DNA of 64,000 nucleotides from Paenibacillus sp. YN15. Its GTDB lineage: Bacteria; Bacillota; Bacilli; Paenibacillales; NBRC-103111. The notes beneath the pieces are model-generated. The model did no database searches. It saw only the letters and a program-made list of their open reading frames with translations, and was not told the origin of the DNA. The position numbers were made by a program, and so were the translations under genes. Numbering within the stretch: position 1 is the first letter of the stretch; the number at the start of each line of letters is the position of its first letter. Shown here piece by piece: positions 31,304 through 39,617 of this stretch. The DNA lies in contig NZ_QMFA01000007.1 of assembly GCF_003285005.1 (NCBI RefSeq), positions 39,242-103,241 of the forward strand, in the 5' to 3' direction.

Positions 31304-34300
31304 TTGAAAGCGACGAGAGCAGCCAAATTTTCCATCGCCATGCTGCTGGCGCTTCTTGTTGTGTCCGTATGCGCCCTGTTTTTTATACAGCGGGAGGAGC
31401 GGGTAAGCCTCCTGTTTGCCGTAAGCGCGGATGGTTACGACCAGGCCGCTTACGATCATTTCAGCCAGACCCTGGCGGCCAATGCCAACGTGCGGAAGCT
31501 CCCTCTCGCGGACTTGAGCCAACGGCAGTTGAACCGGTATGATGCCATTTATCTGGACTATAATCTGAAGGCAACGCCTGCGCTGTCCGGGGCTTTGGAC
31601 AAGCTGTCCCGGTATGTGGAGCAAGGCGGCCATCTGTTCCTTGAAAATGACTTTGCCGCCGACTTTCCACCCGATTTCCTGGGAGGATCGGAGCTGGTCC
31701 CAATGGGCTCGCCCAAGGAGTTATCCTTTGAATACCCGGATGTGGACCTTCATTTGCAAAACATGCAGCAGGTCTTCCGGTTGTTTGTGGAGAGCTTCGC
31801 CAGCCAGAACCAACTGACGGACAGCCAGACGGCCAACGGACAATCGAATGCGCTGCCCGGCTACGACTGGGGCTACGGAATGACTCCAACTACAGCGGAA
31901 ACCCTGGTGCGCATGAACGGCGCCAGTGTGATGACCGCCAACCGTTACGGCAAGGGCAGCGTGTTATGGTCCAGTGCGCTTTTGCCTACCCACTATTATA
32001 TTACAGGCTTCGATCTGGCCAGCGGCATGGACCCGGCAAAGGGCTTTGCCGAGAAACAAAAGCAAGCCTCCAGCACGTACCAGCTTGCTCAAGGGGGTAC
32101 ATATTTCCGCTTTAAAAATGAAGCTCCCCTCGAGCCCTACTTCCAGTTTGCTTTCGCCACCGCCAACTACCAGCTGCGCAACGCCTATCTGGACTACGTG
32201 TCCAAGGAAAAGCTGGGGTACAGCGTGACCAAGGTCCACGGTCCTTACGGGCGTCCGGCCATGGCGTACCAGAACCACTTTGAGGTGGCCAGCGCTTTTT
32301 TCCATGACGAAGGAATCCAGTGGACCGAGCTGCTGCGCAAGTACAACCAGATTCCATCCTTCTCCATCGTCCGCTCCTCCTACGAGTGGAACGAATGGTT
32401 TGAGGATTTGACCGTACATCTGAATACGGGCAGCTCCCGGGAGCCGGCGTTTATCGGGCAACTGGACAATTCCTTCTATGGAAGCGGTGTGCGCTTGGCC
32501 AGTGAAGGCCGGACCCTGACACTGGAGAAATATCCGGTCCCCACCCAATTGGGCGACAAGCTGGATAACCCGTACCGGGTTTATCCGGCCTTGGCCGACC
32601 TGGACGGAGACGGACGTATGGATCTGGTGGCCGGCAGCGCCGACGGACAGCTGTATCTCTTCCGCAATCTGGGCAGCCAACCGCCGGATTATGCAGGCGA
32701 ACGGCTTCCGGAAGGGCTGACCGCCCCAGATTCCTTTGGCAAAAAGGAGCTGCTCCTGACCTCCTCCGGCAAAGAGCTGCAGTTGCCCGCCGGCTATTCG
32801 GCTCCCGCTATGGCGGACCTGAACGGAGACGGCATGATGGACCTGGCGGCGGGAGACAAGGAAGGCCGGGTATGGGTGGCCTATGGCAAGCAGGGCCTGC
32901 GCTTCACCGAGCCTGTTCCCTTGCGCGCAGGCGGCATGGAGCTGCGGGTGGACAGCTACGCAGCCCCCGCCTTCGGGGATTATGACGGAGACGGCACTCC
33001 GGATTTGGTGGTCGGTGACGGCGTGGGCCGGATATACGGCTACCGCGGGGTGCCGGGCAAGCCGGGCCAATGGGAAAAAGGGCTGCTGCTGCTCACCCAT
33101 TCCTCCCGTTATGCCGCACCCGCCGTCCGGGATATGAACGGAGACGGGCTGCCGGATATCGTCACCGGCAGCCAGGACGGAGACATCACAGTCTACATCC
33201 GATCCCCCGGCGGCAGCTATGCCAAGCAAGGCACAGTGAACGGCGCCACCTCCAACCAGGTGAACACCAAGGCGCTGGTAGGCGGACATAATTCAGTGCC
33301 GCTGTGGGCGGATTTGAATCACGACGGCAAGGATGATCTGGTGGTGGGCCAATTGGAATTCGGCCTGCCGGTGCCGCTGGATGACCCGGATTTCCCTTAC
33401 CCCAATGAGGTTAAGAAATTTGTGGATTACGCCAAGGCCAACAAGCTGGAGCTGTATCCCCATCTTTTCTTCCACAGCTATCTGTCGGACGCCCAGGAGA
33501 AACGGGAAATTGAGCTTCACCGCCAAATGTTCGAGAAACTGGGCATCCCCTGGACGGCCATGGGCACCAACCAGCATACCTGGCGGATCAACAATGCCGA
33601 CCGGCTGCAAACCCTGCGCAACGAGAATGAAGCGGGCCTGTGGTTCAACTTCGGCTTCCGGCCTCCCAATAATCCCATGGACCCGCAGTACGGCCAGGAT
33701 TATGTGTGGAGCATGCCGTTTCTGCTGGAGGACAGCACGCTGAAGCAGCCCATGGTGCTGAGCTCGCCCAACATGATTTTCCGGGCCAAGGGTTCCGATT
33801 ATGCCACGGAGGACATTTACCACGCTTACGCAGCATTGGATATGCCGATTATTTATTTTGATCATATTGAGTACAAGCTTCCCGGGCAGATTAATCTGCT
33901 GCTGCCTTATGTGACCTTTTTGGACCAGCTGCGCAATTCGGAGAACTATAACTTTATGACGGAGCCCCAACTGGCCCGCTCTGCATTGACCACCCTGAAA
34001 ACCAAGGTTCATGTCAAACAGAGCTATGCCGCCTGGCTGATGGATAAGGTGAAGAATAAGCTGGGCCGCGGCGTCCATCTGACGCTTACGCTGTCTGCCG
34101 ATACCTCGGAGGTGCCGGATGAGCTGGCGGGAGTGTACAAGAGCACGCCGGGGGTGGCCATTGACCCGGGCAAACCCTACCAGGGGTCGCCTCTTGGGGT
34201 AGATGCCCGGATCTATACCCGGCAAAATGGGGTTCTGTATACGGGCCTTGGGGAGCCGGTGAAGCTCACGGTGGACTGGAGCCCGGCAGGTCTTCATCTG

Positions 34301-34540
34301 GAGCGCAGCAATGTCCCCTTCCGGTGGACGGAGGTGAAGGAGGGTGAGGTCCGCCTGGAGCTTCTGGACGGCGGAATGCAGCAGGTGAAGCTGTACAGCC
34401 CGACGCCGCTTCTGATCGCCGGCGATAATCTGAAGATTGAAGAGAGCGAGGCGGGGCAGCCGGGCCAAGTCGGGCACACCTATACGGTGACCCATTATGG
34501 GGAAGCAACCGCTGTGACGTTGAAATGGGCAAGGGATTAG
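31304..34540 (+). CDS. large membrane-anchored FG-GAP repeat protein with polysaccharide-deacetylase-like halves
   Basis: 1078 residues, with an N-terminal membrane anchor (about 8-28), the rest outside. Residues 33-250 resemble a glutamine-amidotransferase-like fold (YDAIYLDYN, QGGHLFLENDF). Five calcium-binding FG-GAP/VCBS repeats at about 425-690 carry DxDxDG loops (LADLDGDGRMDLVAG, MADLNGDGMMDLAAG, GDYDGDGTPDLVVG, DMNGDGLPDIVTG, DLNHDGKDDLVVG) and should form a beta-propeller. Flanking parts (PAMAYQNHFE before; KLELYPHLFFHS, MPIIYFDHIEY after) look like one deacetylase-type barrel split by the propeller. TTG 31304 follows TTAGGAGTG. It heads the locus carrying the carrier protein and ligase, so a role in a surface polymer is inferred. 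Confidence 0.75.
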   Translation: MKATRAAKFSIAMLLALLVVSVCALFFIQREERVSLLFAVSADGYDQAAYDHFSQTLAANANVRKLPLADLSQRQLNRYDAIYLDYNLKATPALSGALDKLSRYVEQGGHLFLENDFAADFPPDFLGGSELVPMGSPKELSFEYPDVDLHLQNMQQVFRLFVESFASQNQLTDSQTANGQSNALPGYDWGYGMTPTTAETLVRMNGASVMTANRYGKGSVLWSSALLPTHYYITGFDLASGMDPAKGFAEKQKQASSTYQLAQGGTYFRFKNEAPLEPYFQFAFATANYQLRNAYLDYVSKEKLGYSVTKVHGPYGRPAMAYQNHFEVASAFFHDEGIQWTELLRKYNQIPSFSIVRSSYEWNEWFEDLTVHLNTGSSREPAFIGQLDNSFYGSGVRLASEGRTLTLEKYPVPTQLGDKLDNPYRVYPALADLDGDGRMDLVAGSADGQLYLFRNLGSQPPDYAGERLPEGLTAPDSFGKKELLLTSSGKELQLPAGYSAPAMADLNGDGMMDLAAGDKEGRVWVAYGKQGLRFTEPVPLRAGGMELRVDSYAAPAFGDYDGDGTPDLVVGDGVGRIYGYRGVPGKPGQWEKGLLLLTHSSRYAAPAVRDMNGDGLPDIVTGSQDGDITVYIRSPGGSYAKQGTVNGATSNQVNTKALVGGHNSVPLWADLNHDGKDDLVVGQLEFGLPVPLDDPDFPYPNEVKKFVDYAKANKLELYPHLFFHSYLSDAQEKREIELHRQMFEKLGIPWTAMGTNQHTWRINNADRLQTLRNENEAGLWFNFGFRPPNNPMDPQYGQDYVWSMPFLLEDSTLKQPMVLSSPNMIFRAKGSDYATEDIYHAYAALDMPIIYFDHIEYKLPGQINLLLPYVTFLDQLRNSENYNFMTEPQLARSALTTLKTKVHVKQSYAAWLMDKVKNKLGRGVHLTLTLSADTSEVPDELAGVYKSTPGVAIDPGKPYQGSPLGVDARIYTRQNGVLYTGLGEPVKLTVDWSPAGLHLERSNVPFRWTEVKEGEVRLELLDGGMQQVKLYSPTPLLIAGDNLKIEESEAGQPGQVGHTYTVTHYGEATAVTLKWARD

Positions 34541-34619
34541 TTAGCGGAGCCGCAGCTGACGCCCGCTGCAACCATGGCGGGAGCAGACTCCCGGAAGCTT
34601 CCGGGAGCTGGGGCTTGCG

Positions 34620-34698
34620 GAGTTGAAGCTTCCGAAGTTGGGTATTCCGGGAGTTGAAGCTTCCGAAGTTGGGTATTCCGGGAGTTGAAGCTTCCGGG
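34620..34698. repeat. 31-base tandem repeat, two and a half copies
   Basis: The unit GAGTTGAAGCTTCCGAAGTT plus 11 bases occurs at 34620-34650 and 34651-34681, with a partial third copy. It contains the dyad GAAGCTTC. No gene runs through it. Confidence 0.8.
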
Positions 34699-34699
34699 T

Positions 34700-34891
34700 G
34701 TTCTAACGGCGGTAGAAGCCGCTATCTGGGACAAAAGCGGGGCTTAGAAATTCTAACGGCGGTGAGAGCCGCTATTCGGAGCAAACGTGGCCGCTTGGGG
34801 GCCAAACAGGCCAAATAAGGGCTGTGGCTGCCGTTAGGATGTGAGATGGCCGGATTTCCGCCAAATAGCGGCTTATACATCCGTTAGAAAT
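34700..34891. repeat. dispersed dyad repeats (TTCTAACGG ... AGCCGCTAT)
   Basis: Copies start near 34700 and 34751; an inverted copy is at 34860-34891 (CCAAATAGCGGC ... CCGTTAGAAA). Similar intergenic repeats are frequent in Paenibacillus-type genomes. There is no gene in this part. Confidence 0.65.
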
Positions 34892-34922
34892 TTTCCAGGG
34901 CAGCGAACCGCCCCGTGGTGCC

Positions 34923-35073
34923 TACGATGCAGGCTTTCCTTGCGGAAAGCCCAGCTTATGCTTACGATGCGAGTTTTTGCTGACGCAAAACTTAGCTTAT
35001 GCTTACGATGCGAGTTTTGCTGACGCAAAACTTAGCTTATGCTTACGAAGTAGGCTATCCTCCGGATAGCCCT
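34923..35073 (+). repeat. tandem array of four covarying hairpins before the carrier-protein gene
   Basis: Units of 40-41 bases begin TACGATGC and end AGCTTATGCT. Each holds a hairpin: GGCTTTCC/GGAAAGCC, two with AGTTTTGC/GCAAAACT, and GGCTATCC/GGATAGCC. Stem sequences differ but pairing is kept. The last one ends just before the AGGAGG of the next gene. Confidence 0.82.
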
Positions 35074-35087
35074 TAGGAGGAATTACC

Positions 35088-35339
35088 ATGACCGCGATTG
35101 CCAAAGAGTTGGAGGAGCATATCCGCGCCCGCTACGAAATTGATCCGGACGACGAGGACTTTTCCCAGGATGTGCATTTGTTCGATTACGGCTTTATCGA
35201 TTCCATCGGCGCCACCGCCCTGATTGCCCACATCGAAAAAACCTACAATCTGCAGGTGACCAACCAGGATTTGATGCTCTACCCCCTGAACACCATCAAT
35301 GAAATCGCGGCCTTCATCAGCCGCAAGATTGCGAGGTAA
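35088..35339 (+). CDS. acyl/aminoacyl carrier protein (DltC-like)
   Basis: An 83-residue acidic four-helix carrier protein. The phosphopantetheine site is Ser39 in YGFIDSIGATAL. The N-terminal helix is IAKELEEHIRARYEI and the third and fourth helices are YPLNTINEIAAFI. AGGAGG precedes the ATG by seven bases. Its stop is six bases before the ligase gene, so the ligase almost certainly loads it. It would carry an amino acid as thioester for transfer to an envelope polymer, as DltC does. Confidence 0.9.
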   Translation: MTAIAKELEEHIRARYEIDPDDEDFSQDVHLFDYGFIDSIGATALIAHIEKTYNLQVTNQDLMLYPLNTINEIAAFISRKIAR

Positions 35340-35345
35340 TGGATC

Positions 35346-36542
35346 ATGGAATGCACGGTTTCCCTGGAGGGTTTGTCCGCCTCCCAATACGGCCAGCTGA
35401 AGTATGCCTGCGCGTTTGTGGACGAGACAATTACCGGGATTGACATTGACGGGGACACGCTCCGCATCACCCACAGCTCGCCCTTGGGCAACGCGGTTAT
35501 CGAGGAACGGGCCAAACGGTTGGCGGAGCGCTTTTCCAAGGGGGATTTCGGCTTTAAGGAGAACATTCTGTTCGAGCACCGGGTGAACGTTCCCAGTCGC
35601 GGAGACATTATTGCCGAGCTCGTCGAGAAAAAAATCATCAAGGTGCTGGAGCCCGGCATGTTTATCTTCCGGGAGCCCTTTTCCAGCCTGATGCGGTTTA
35701 TGGACGACTCCTTCGTGGCCAAGATCGCCCGCCGCTTCGAGGGTCTGAAGGAAGAGCACTATCCCGCCGTCATCCACGCGGATACCCTGAACAAAACCAA
35801 CCATTTTACCTCCTTCCCCGAGCACATTCACTTCCTGACCCACCTGCGGGAGGATCTGGACGTGATCGAGGGCTTCTCCCAAACCATCCGCGAAATCGGT
35901 GGCTGGAAACAAGACGCGCCGCTGGACCTGAATGCCAGCATGCCCAAGCCCAAGTTCACCATGAACCCCTCCACCTGCTACCACTGCTACGAGGGCTTGC
36001 AGGACGAGGTGCTGGAAGGGGACGGCATTACCGTTACCGCCATCTCCAAGTGCCACCGGTTCGAATCCCGGAACCATACGGATTTTGGCCGTTTGCTGGA
36101 CTTCAGCATGCGGGAGATCATCTTCGTGGGCAAACCCGACTATGTAAAGGAAAACCGTCTGAAGGCCATCGAGTACCTGAAGGAACTGGCGGTTGAGTGG
36201 AACGTGGACAGCTGGATGGAAATCGCCAACGACCCCTTTTTCACCAATGACTTCCAGGTAAAAGCCTCCTTCCAGCGCAATCAGGAGATGAAGTACGAGC
36301 TGCGCCTGTCTGTCCCTTATCTGGACAAGTCCATCGCCGCCAGCTCCGTCAACTTCCACAGCAACACCTTCGGCAATGCCTTCAACATCAAATTCGGCAA
36401 ACGCAGCGCCGTAACCGGCTGTGTCGGCTTTGGCATCGAACGCTGGGTCTTTGCCTTCCTGGCCCAATACGGCCTGGACGAGACCCGCTGGCCCGCCGCT
36501 TTCCGGGAGCAATATGCGGACTGGCAGAAAAAGCAGTTTTAA
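35346..36542 (+). CDS. amino acid:[carrier protein] ligase (seryl-tRNA-synthetase-like)
   Basis: 398 residues. This is a class II aminoacyl-tRNA-synthetase-like enzyme that lacks a tRNA-binding arm and should load an amino acid, in known members glycine or alanine, onto the phosphopantetheine of a carrier protein. Zinc ligands of atypical SerRS-type enzymes fit Cys211 (STCYHCYEG), Glu257 (SMREIIF) and Cys359 (GCVGFG). Motif 2 is SKCHRFESRNH (about 235-244) and motif 3 is GFGIERWVFAFL (about 361-372). An N-terminal domain of about 170 residues precedes. Partner genes are the adjacent carrier protein, a DltD-like protein and a DltX-like peptide. The amino acid used here is not known. Confidence 0.88.
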   Translation: MECTVSLEGLSASQYGQLKYACAFVDETITGIDIDGDTLRITHSSPLGNAVIEERAKRLAERFSKGDFGFKENILFEHRVNVPSRGDIIAELVEKKIIKVLEPGMFIFREPFSSLMRFMDDSFVAKIARRFEGLKEEHYPAVIHADTLNKTNHFTSFPEHIHFLTHLREDLDVIEGFSQTIREIGGWKQDAPLDLNASMPKPKFTMNPSTCYHCYEGLQDEVLEGDGITVTAISKCHRFESRNHTDFGRLLDFSMREIIFVGKPDYVKENRLKAIEYLKELAVEWNVDSWMEIANDPFFTNDFQVKASFQRNQEMKYELRLSVPYLDKSIAASSVNFHSNTFGNAFNIKFGKRSAVTGCVGFGIERWVFAFLAQYGLDETRWPAAFREQYADWQKKQF

Positions 36543-37485
36543 TCCGGGCAAGCCCTTCACAAAAGCCGCCGCGCGAACCCGCCGGTACGGCTTCCTGATT
36601 GCTCTGGCGGTGTTGTTTATCCTGACGGACCTGGCGCTGGCCTGGTGGAATCCCATGGAATCCTCCCGGCGCTTCTACAAGAATGATTTTACCAAAACCC
36701 TGTACCATCACGGCTGGGTCCGCTCCGGCCCGGTGTTCTTCGGAAACTCCGCAGTAACCGGCGCCTATATGGAGGACAAGTCCACCCGCCCGCTTACGGA
36801 AATGGGCCTCTCCTACGGCAGAATTACCGATCTGAAGGCCATTCTGGAGAAAAATCTGTACCAGGTCAAGGACGAGCTGGTGGTGGGCATCGACGTTCAT
36901 ACCATGATCGACGAGATGGAGACGGACCCGACCTACCAGTGGTTCAAAAAGCCCTATCAACCCTACGTTTATGCGTACCGGGACTACTTCCGGGATTCCG
37001 GAACAGAGGCCGTGAAGAGCCTCTATGCAGGGGCGGTGGAGCTGGATGCGGGGAAGCTGCTGGCCTACCAGCCCCGGTGGATTGACAAGGAGCTGTATTT
37101 TGGTCAAAAGGAAAAAGCCTGGATGGCGGAGCGCTGGGACTACTATGATGAGCTGTGGGGCGATCTGACTCTGCCGGATTTCCGGGAGAACCTGGACGCT
37201 CTGGCCTGGGTGGCGGATTACGCTGCCGAGCATGGATTGGCCCTCCGGGTTATCTGGATGCCCTGGCACAAGGATTTTCCCAAGCCGCCATATGTGGAAC
37301 CGCTGAAAGCGGAAGCCAACCGGATTCTTGCAGAGCATGGAACACCGGTGCTGGACGTTATGGACCGCTACAGCGCCGCCTACTTCCACGATCTGGTCCA
37401 TCTGAACCGGGAGGAAGGGGCTCCCCTGTTTACGAAGGAGGTGGATGAATGGCTCCGGTCATTCGCAAAACCGTCGAACTCCTAG
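36514..37485 (+). CDS. DltD-like membrane-anchored SGNH-type protein
   Basis: 323 residues with one N-terminal membrane helix (about 22-42). An extracellular domain starts with a block-I-like PVFFGNSAVTGAY, in which Ser follows Asn as in DltD-type proteins. It then has LVVGIDVHTMID, LALRVIWMPWHKDF and a final DLVHLN with the catalytic-type histidine. DltD proteins help move D-alanyl groups to teichoic acid outside the cell. ATG 36514 overlaps the ligase gene by 29 bases. The family match is moderate, based on layout and context. Confidence 0.68.
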   Translation: MRTGRKSSFNPGKPFTKAAARTRRYGFLIALAVLFILTDLALAWWNPMESSRRFYKNDFTKTLYHHGWVRSGPVFFGNSAVTGAYMEDKSTRPLTEMGLSYGRITDLKAILEKNLYQVKDELVVGIDVHTMIDEMETDPTYQWFKKPYQPYVYAYRDYFRDSGTEAVKSLYAGAVELDAGKLLAYQPRWIDKELYFGQKEKAWMAERWDYYDELWGDLTLPDFRENLDALAWVADYAAEHGLALRVIWMPWHKDFPKPPYVEPLKAEANRILAEHGTPVLDVMDRYSAAYFHDLVHLNREEGAPLFTKEVDEWLRSFAKPSNS

Positions 37486-37559
37486 CCTATCTCATCATGC
37501 TGATTCTGGTGCTGGTCTATTTTACCGGCAACGGTCTGTTCATCTATGAGGGCTTCTAA
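37449..37559 (+). CDS. DltX-like 36-residue membrane peptide
   Basis: MAPVIRKTVELLAYL, then a single membrane helix (IMLILVLVYFTGN), ending GLFIYEGF. DltX peptides are about 45-50 residues, have one helix and end in a conserved FxYxxF-type motif (FIYNEF) that takes part in acyl transfer with DltB and DltD; FIYEGF fits. A very good ribosome site (AAGGAGGTG) lies seven bases before the ATG, inside the DltD-like gene whose end it overlaps by 37 bases. Too short for most gene finders. Confidence 0.75.
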   Translation: MAPVIRKTVELLAYLIMLILVLVYFTGNGLFIYEGF

Positions 37560-37610
37560 AAAAACAAAAAAACCCTTCATCCGCAAGCGGCAATGGGGTT
37601 CTTGGGAAGG

Positions 37611-37645
37611 CAAGTCAATTGACCGTCAATTGGCTTGTCTTTTTC
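37611..37645 (+). terminator. terminator of the aa:CP ligase operon
   Basis: GGCAAGTCAATTGAC-CG-TCAATTGGCTTGTC followed by TTTTT, 50 bases after the DltX-like stop. Confidence 0.85.
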
Positions 37646-37664
37646 TGGGCTGCGCCTCTGCGCC

Positions 37665-38294
37665 TCACTGGCTGAGCGCTTCCTCGGTAATCCGCCTGAT
37701 GTCGATAGGGGACAGAGATTCCTCATTGACCATATCGGGCAGAATGTGGCTCAGGAAATATTCCACGCACGCCAGGGGAATATTCTTGATCTTCACCAGC
37801 GCCTCGCGGTACATCTTCACAAATTCCTTCTCCGTATTGCCCCGCTGCATCTCCGCAAAAGCCTCATACACCTGATCCAGCTTGTCCGCCACCTCCAGGA
37901 TTAGCCCTTCCACCGACTGGTCCTTGCCTTCCCGCAGCTGATTGAAGAAAATCGGGCGGAATTCCTCCGGGATATGCTCATTAATGAAATGATGCACCAT
38001 TCCCTCCTCCACCTGCTGAATCAGGGAACGCAACTCCATGGAGGAATGCTTCACCGGCGTTTTGATATCCCCGATAAAAATCTCCCCGTAATCATGGCTG
38101 CTGGTGATTTCATAGAGCTTCTTCCAATTGACCGGGGTGCCGTGCATCTCCTCAATATCCGCCAAAGTTTTGGCGTATTGGACTACCTTCCAGGAGTGAG
38201 CCGCCACCGTATGCTCCTCAAACTTGAACTTGCCGGGGCAGCGGTAAATCCGTTCCATTTCGTTCAGCGACCGGAAATACGTGTGAATCCCCAT
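37665..38294 (-). CDS. HD-domain phosphohydrolase (YfbR-like)
   Basis: A 209-residue metal-dependent HD protein of the 5'-deoxynucleotidase/YfbR group. Metal ligands are seen in FEEHTVAAHSWKV (first His), TSSHDYGEIFIGDI (His-Asp) and VADKLDQVYEAF (final Asp). The likely reaction is dephosphorylation of deoxynucleoside monophosphates in the cytoplasm. ATG 38294 with AAAGGAG upstream; a longer in-frame start at 38354 has no ribosome site. It converges with the ligase operon. Confidence 0.82.
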   Translation of the reverse strand: MGIHTYFRSLNEMERIYRCPGKFKFEEHTVAAHSWKVVQYAKTLADIEEMHGTPVNWKKLYEITSSHDYGEIFIGDIKTPVKHSSMELRSLIQQVEEGMVHHFINEHIPEEFRPIFFNQLREGKDQSVEGLILEVADKLDQVYEAFAEMQRGNTEKEFVKMYREALVKIKNIPLACVEYFLSHILPDMVNEESLSPIDIRRITEEALSQ

Positions 38295-38481
38295 TGTTGC
38301 CACTCTCCTTTGCCTGCTTGTTGTGTGCCGGGAGGAAGTCTGCCATGGCAGCATCCTTTCCCACCGATGTAAAAGCAGTATACCAGCCCCGTGTTAGCGG
38401 CGGATTAAAGGAGCGTCTGCGTTCTGTAAAGGGCCGGCGGCAATCATGATAGATGCGAATGAAAAGAAAAACAAGATGACA

Positions 38482-38826
38482 TTAATCCATCATCTCATTA
38501 TCTAATACCGCGTCAATCACCCGCAGAATTTTCTTCTGTTCCTGAATACTCCTGCCGCGGAGCCTATCTACAATTTCCCCTAACGTGGTTCCTTCATTCT
38601 CGCTGCCTTCTGGTTCCACATAACGAAAGAATTTCGTAAGTGAAATACCCAAGGCTCCAGTCACTTTGGCGAGTACATCAATTGAACATACCTTTTCAGC
38701 ACGTTCCAGTTTTCCCACATAGCTTTCATGAACATCTGCCGCATGAGCCAGTTCTTCTTGGCTCATGTCTTTCTCTTTTCGGAAATGTCGGATGCCTTCA
38801 CCGACCTTTTTCATCATCTCACTCAT
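38482..38826 (-). CDS. XRE-family HTH regulator
   Basis: 114 residues. Helix-turn-helix at about 12-65: IRHFRKEKDMSQEELAHAAD then VHESYVGKLERAEKVCSI. An acidic linker and a short C-terminal helical domain (TLGEIVDRLRGRSIQEQKKI) follow. ATG 38826 follows GGGGTGAT. A 25-base palindrome lies 57 bases upstream, before the divergent small membrane gene; autoregulation is likely. Confidence 0.8.
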   Translation of the reverse strand: MSEMMKKVGEGIRHFRKEKDMSQEELAHAADVHESYVGKLERAEKVCSIDVLAKVTGALGISLTKFFRYVEPEGSENEGTTLGEIVDRLRGRSIQEQKKILRVIDAVLDNEMMD

Positions 38827-38882
38827 GATAATCACCCCAAGCCCACCATAGAGCAGGGTAATCATTGCCCCAAGGGACGATA

Positions 38883-38907
38883 GGGTATTTTATTTGAAAA
38901 TATACCC
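38883..38907. promoter_or_regulatory. operator-like palindrome between XRE gene and membrane gene
   Basis: GGGTATTTTATTTG then AAAATATACCC: inverted GGGTAT/ATACCC with A/T-rich arms. A TATGAT/TAAAAT-type -10 lies about 25 bases to the right. Confidence 0.55.
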
Positions 38908-39091
38908 CAAAGGGATTTTGTATGATAAAATACTACTGAACAAAGTTGCTGTTCATCAATTGGGGTGCATAGGTCTTGAATTTAGAAGAAAGTGATACTT
39001 CTTTTGGGGGGAGGCCAAAATTATTGTCTAACAGCCTGGAGGAAAAAGGATGGATATACAACTTTACATAAATTTTAAAGGAGCGATACAT

Positions 39092-39391
39092 TTGGACAAT
39101 AACGTGCAGTCTCAATTCATTTGCACTGGTACTCCGCCTCAAGAACCCTACTATAACAAAGAAATGTCCCCTGTCATTTCGGTCAAAGAATGGATGCTGA
39201 CCTTGCTACTGATGTTAATTCCACTTGTCAATTTTGTGATGTGGTTTGTATTCGCGTTTGGCGAAGGCAATCGTACGAAAAAAAATTTATTTAAAGCGAT
39301 GTTGCTACTATATGGAATTATTTTAGGCTTTTTTTTGCTCATTGGTGTATTGGCGTTTTTGCTCTCATTCTCCAATGAGTTGCTAAGCTGA
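39092..39391 (+). CDS. small two-helix membrane protein
   Basis: 99 residues from TTG 39092 (AAAGGAG eight bases upstream; another in-frame ATG with GGAGG is at 39050). A proline- and glutamine-containing head (about 1-25) is followed by SVKEWMLTLLLMLIPLVNFV, FAFG, a charged turn (GNRTKKNLFKA) and a second long helix. This layout is common to small Bacillus/Paenibacillus membrane proteins of unknown role. It is divergent from the XRE gene. Confidence 0.65.
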   Translation: MDNNVQSQFICTGTPPQEPYYNKEMSPVISVKEWMLTLLLMLIPLVNFVMWFVFAFGEGNRTKKNLFKAMLLLYGIILGFFLLIGVLAFLLSFSNELLS

Positions 39392-39617
39392 GAACGACAC
39401 GGTGTTGGTGGCGATGAACTGATGTATGCGGGGCTGGTCAAGCCGAAGTGGTTCCATAGCGATTTTGCAAGAGCGGCTACCTTGTTGGAAGAGCGCTCTT
39501 CTGCTGTTGTATGTCGCTGGGGTCCCGGCATTCGCTGAGATTTATGGGACAAGGGATTCCCCGTCTTATAACGGGCTTTGCGCCAAAATAATCCAGAACA
39601 TTAAAGGAGGACGCGAA

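Noticed and set aside
34923-35073. CRISPR array
   Set aside because: The 40-base units are hairpins with no unique spacers between repeats, and no cas gene is in the window.
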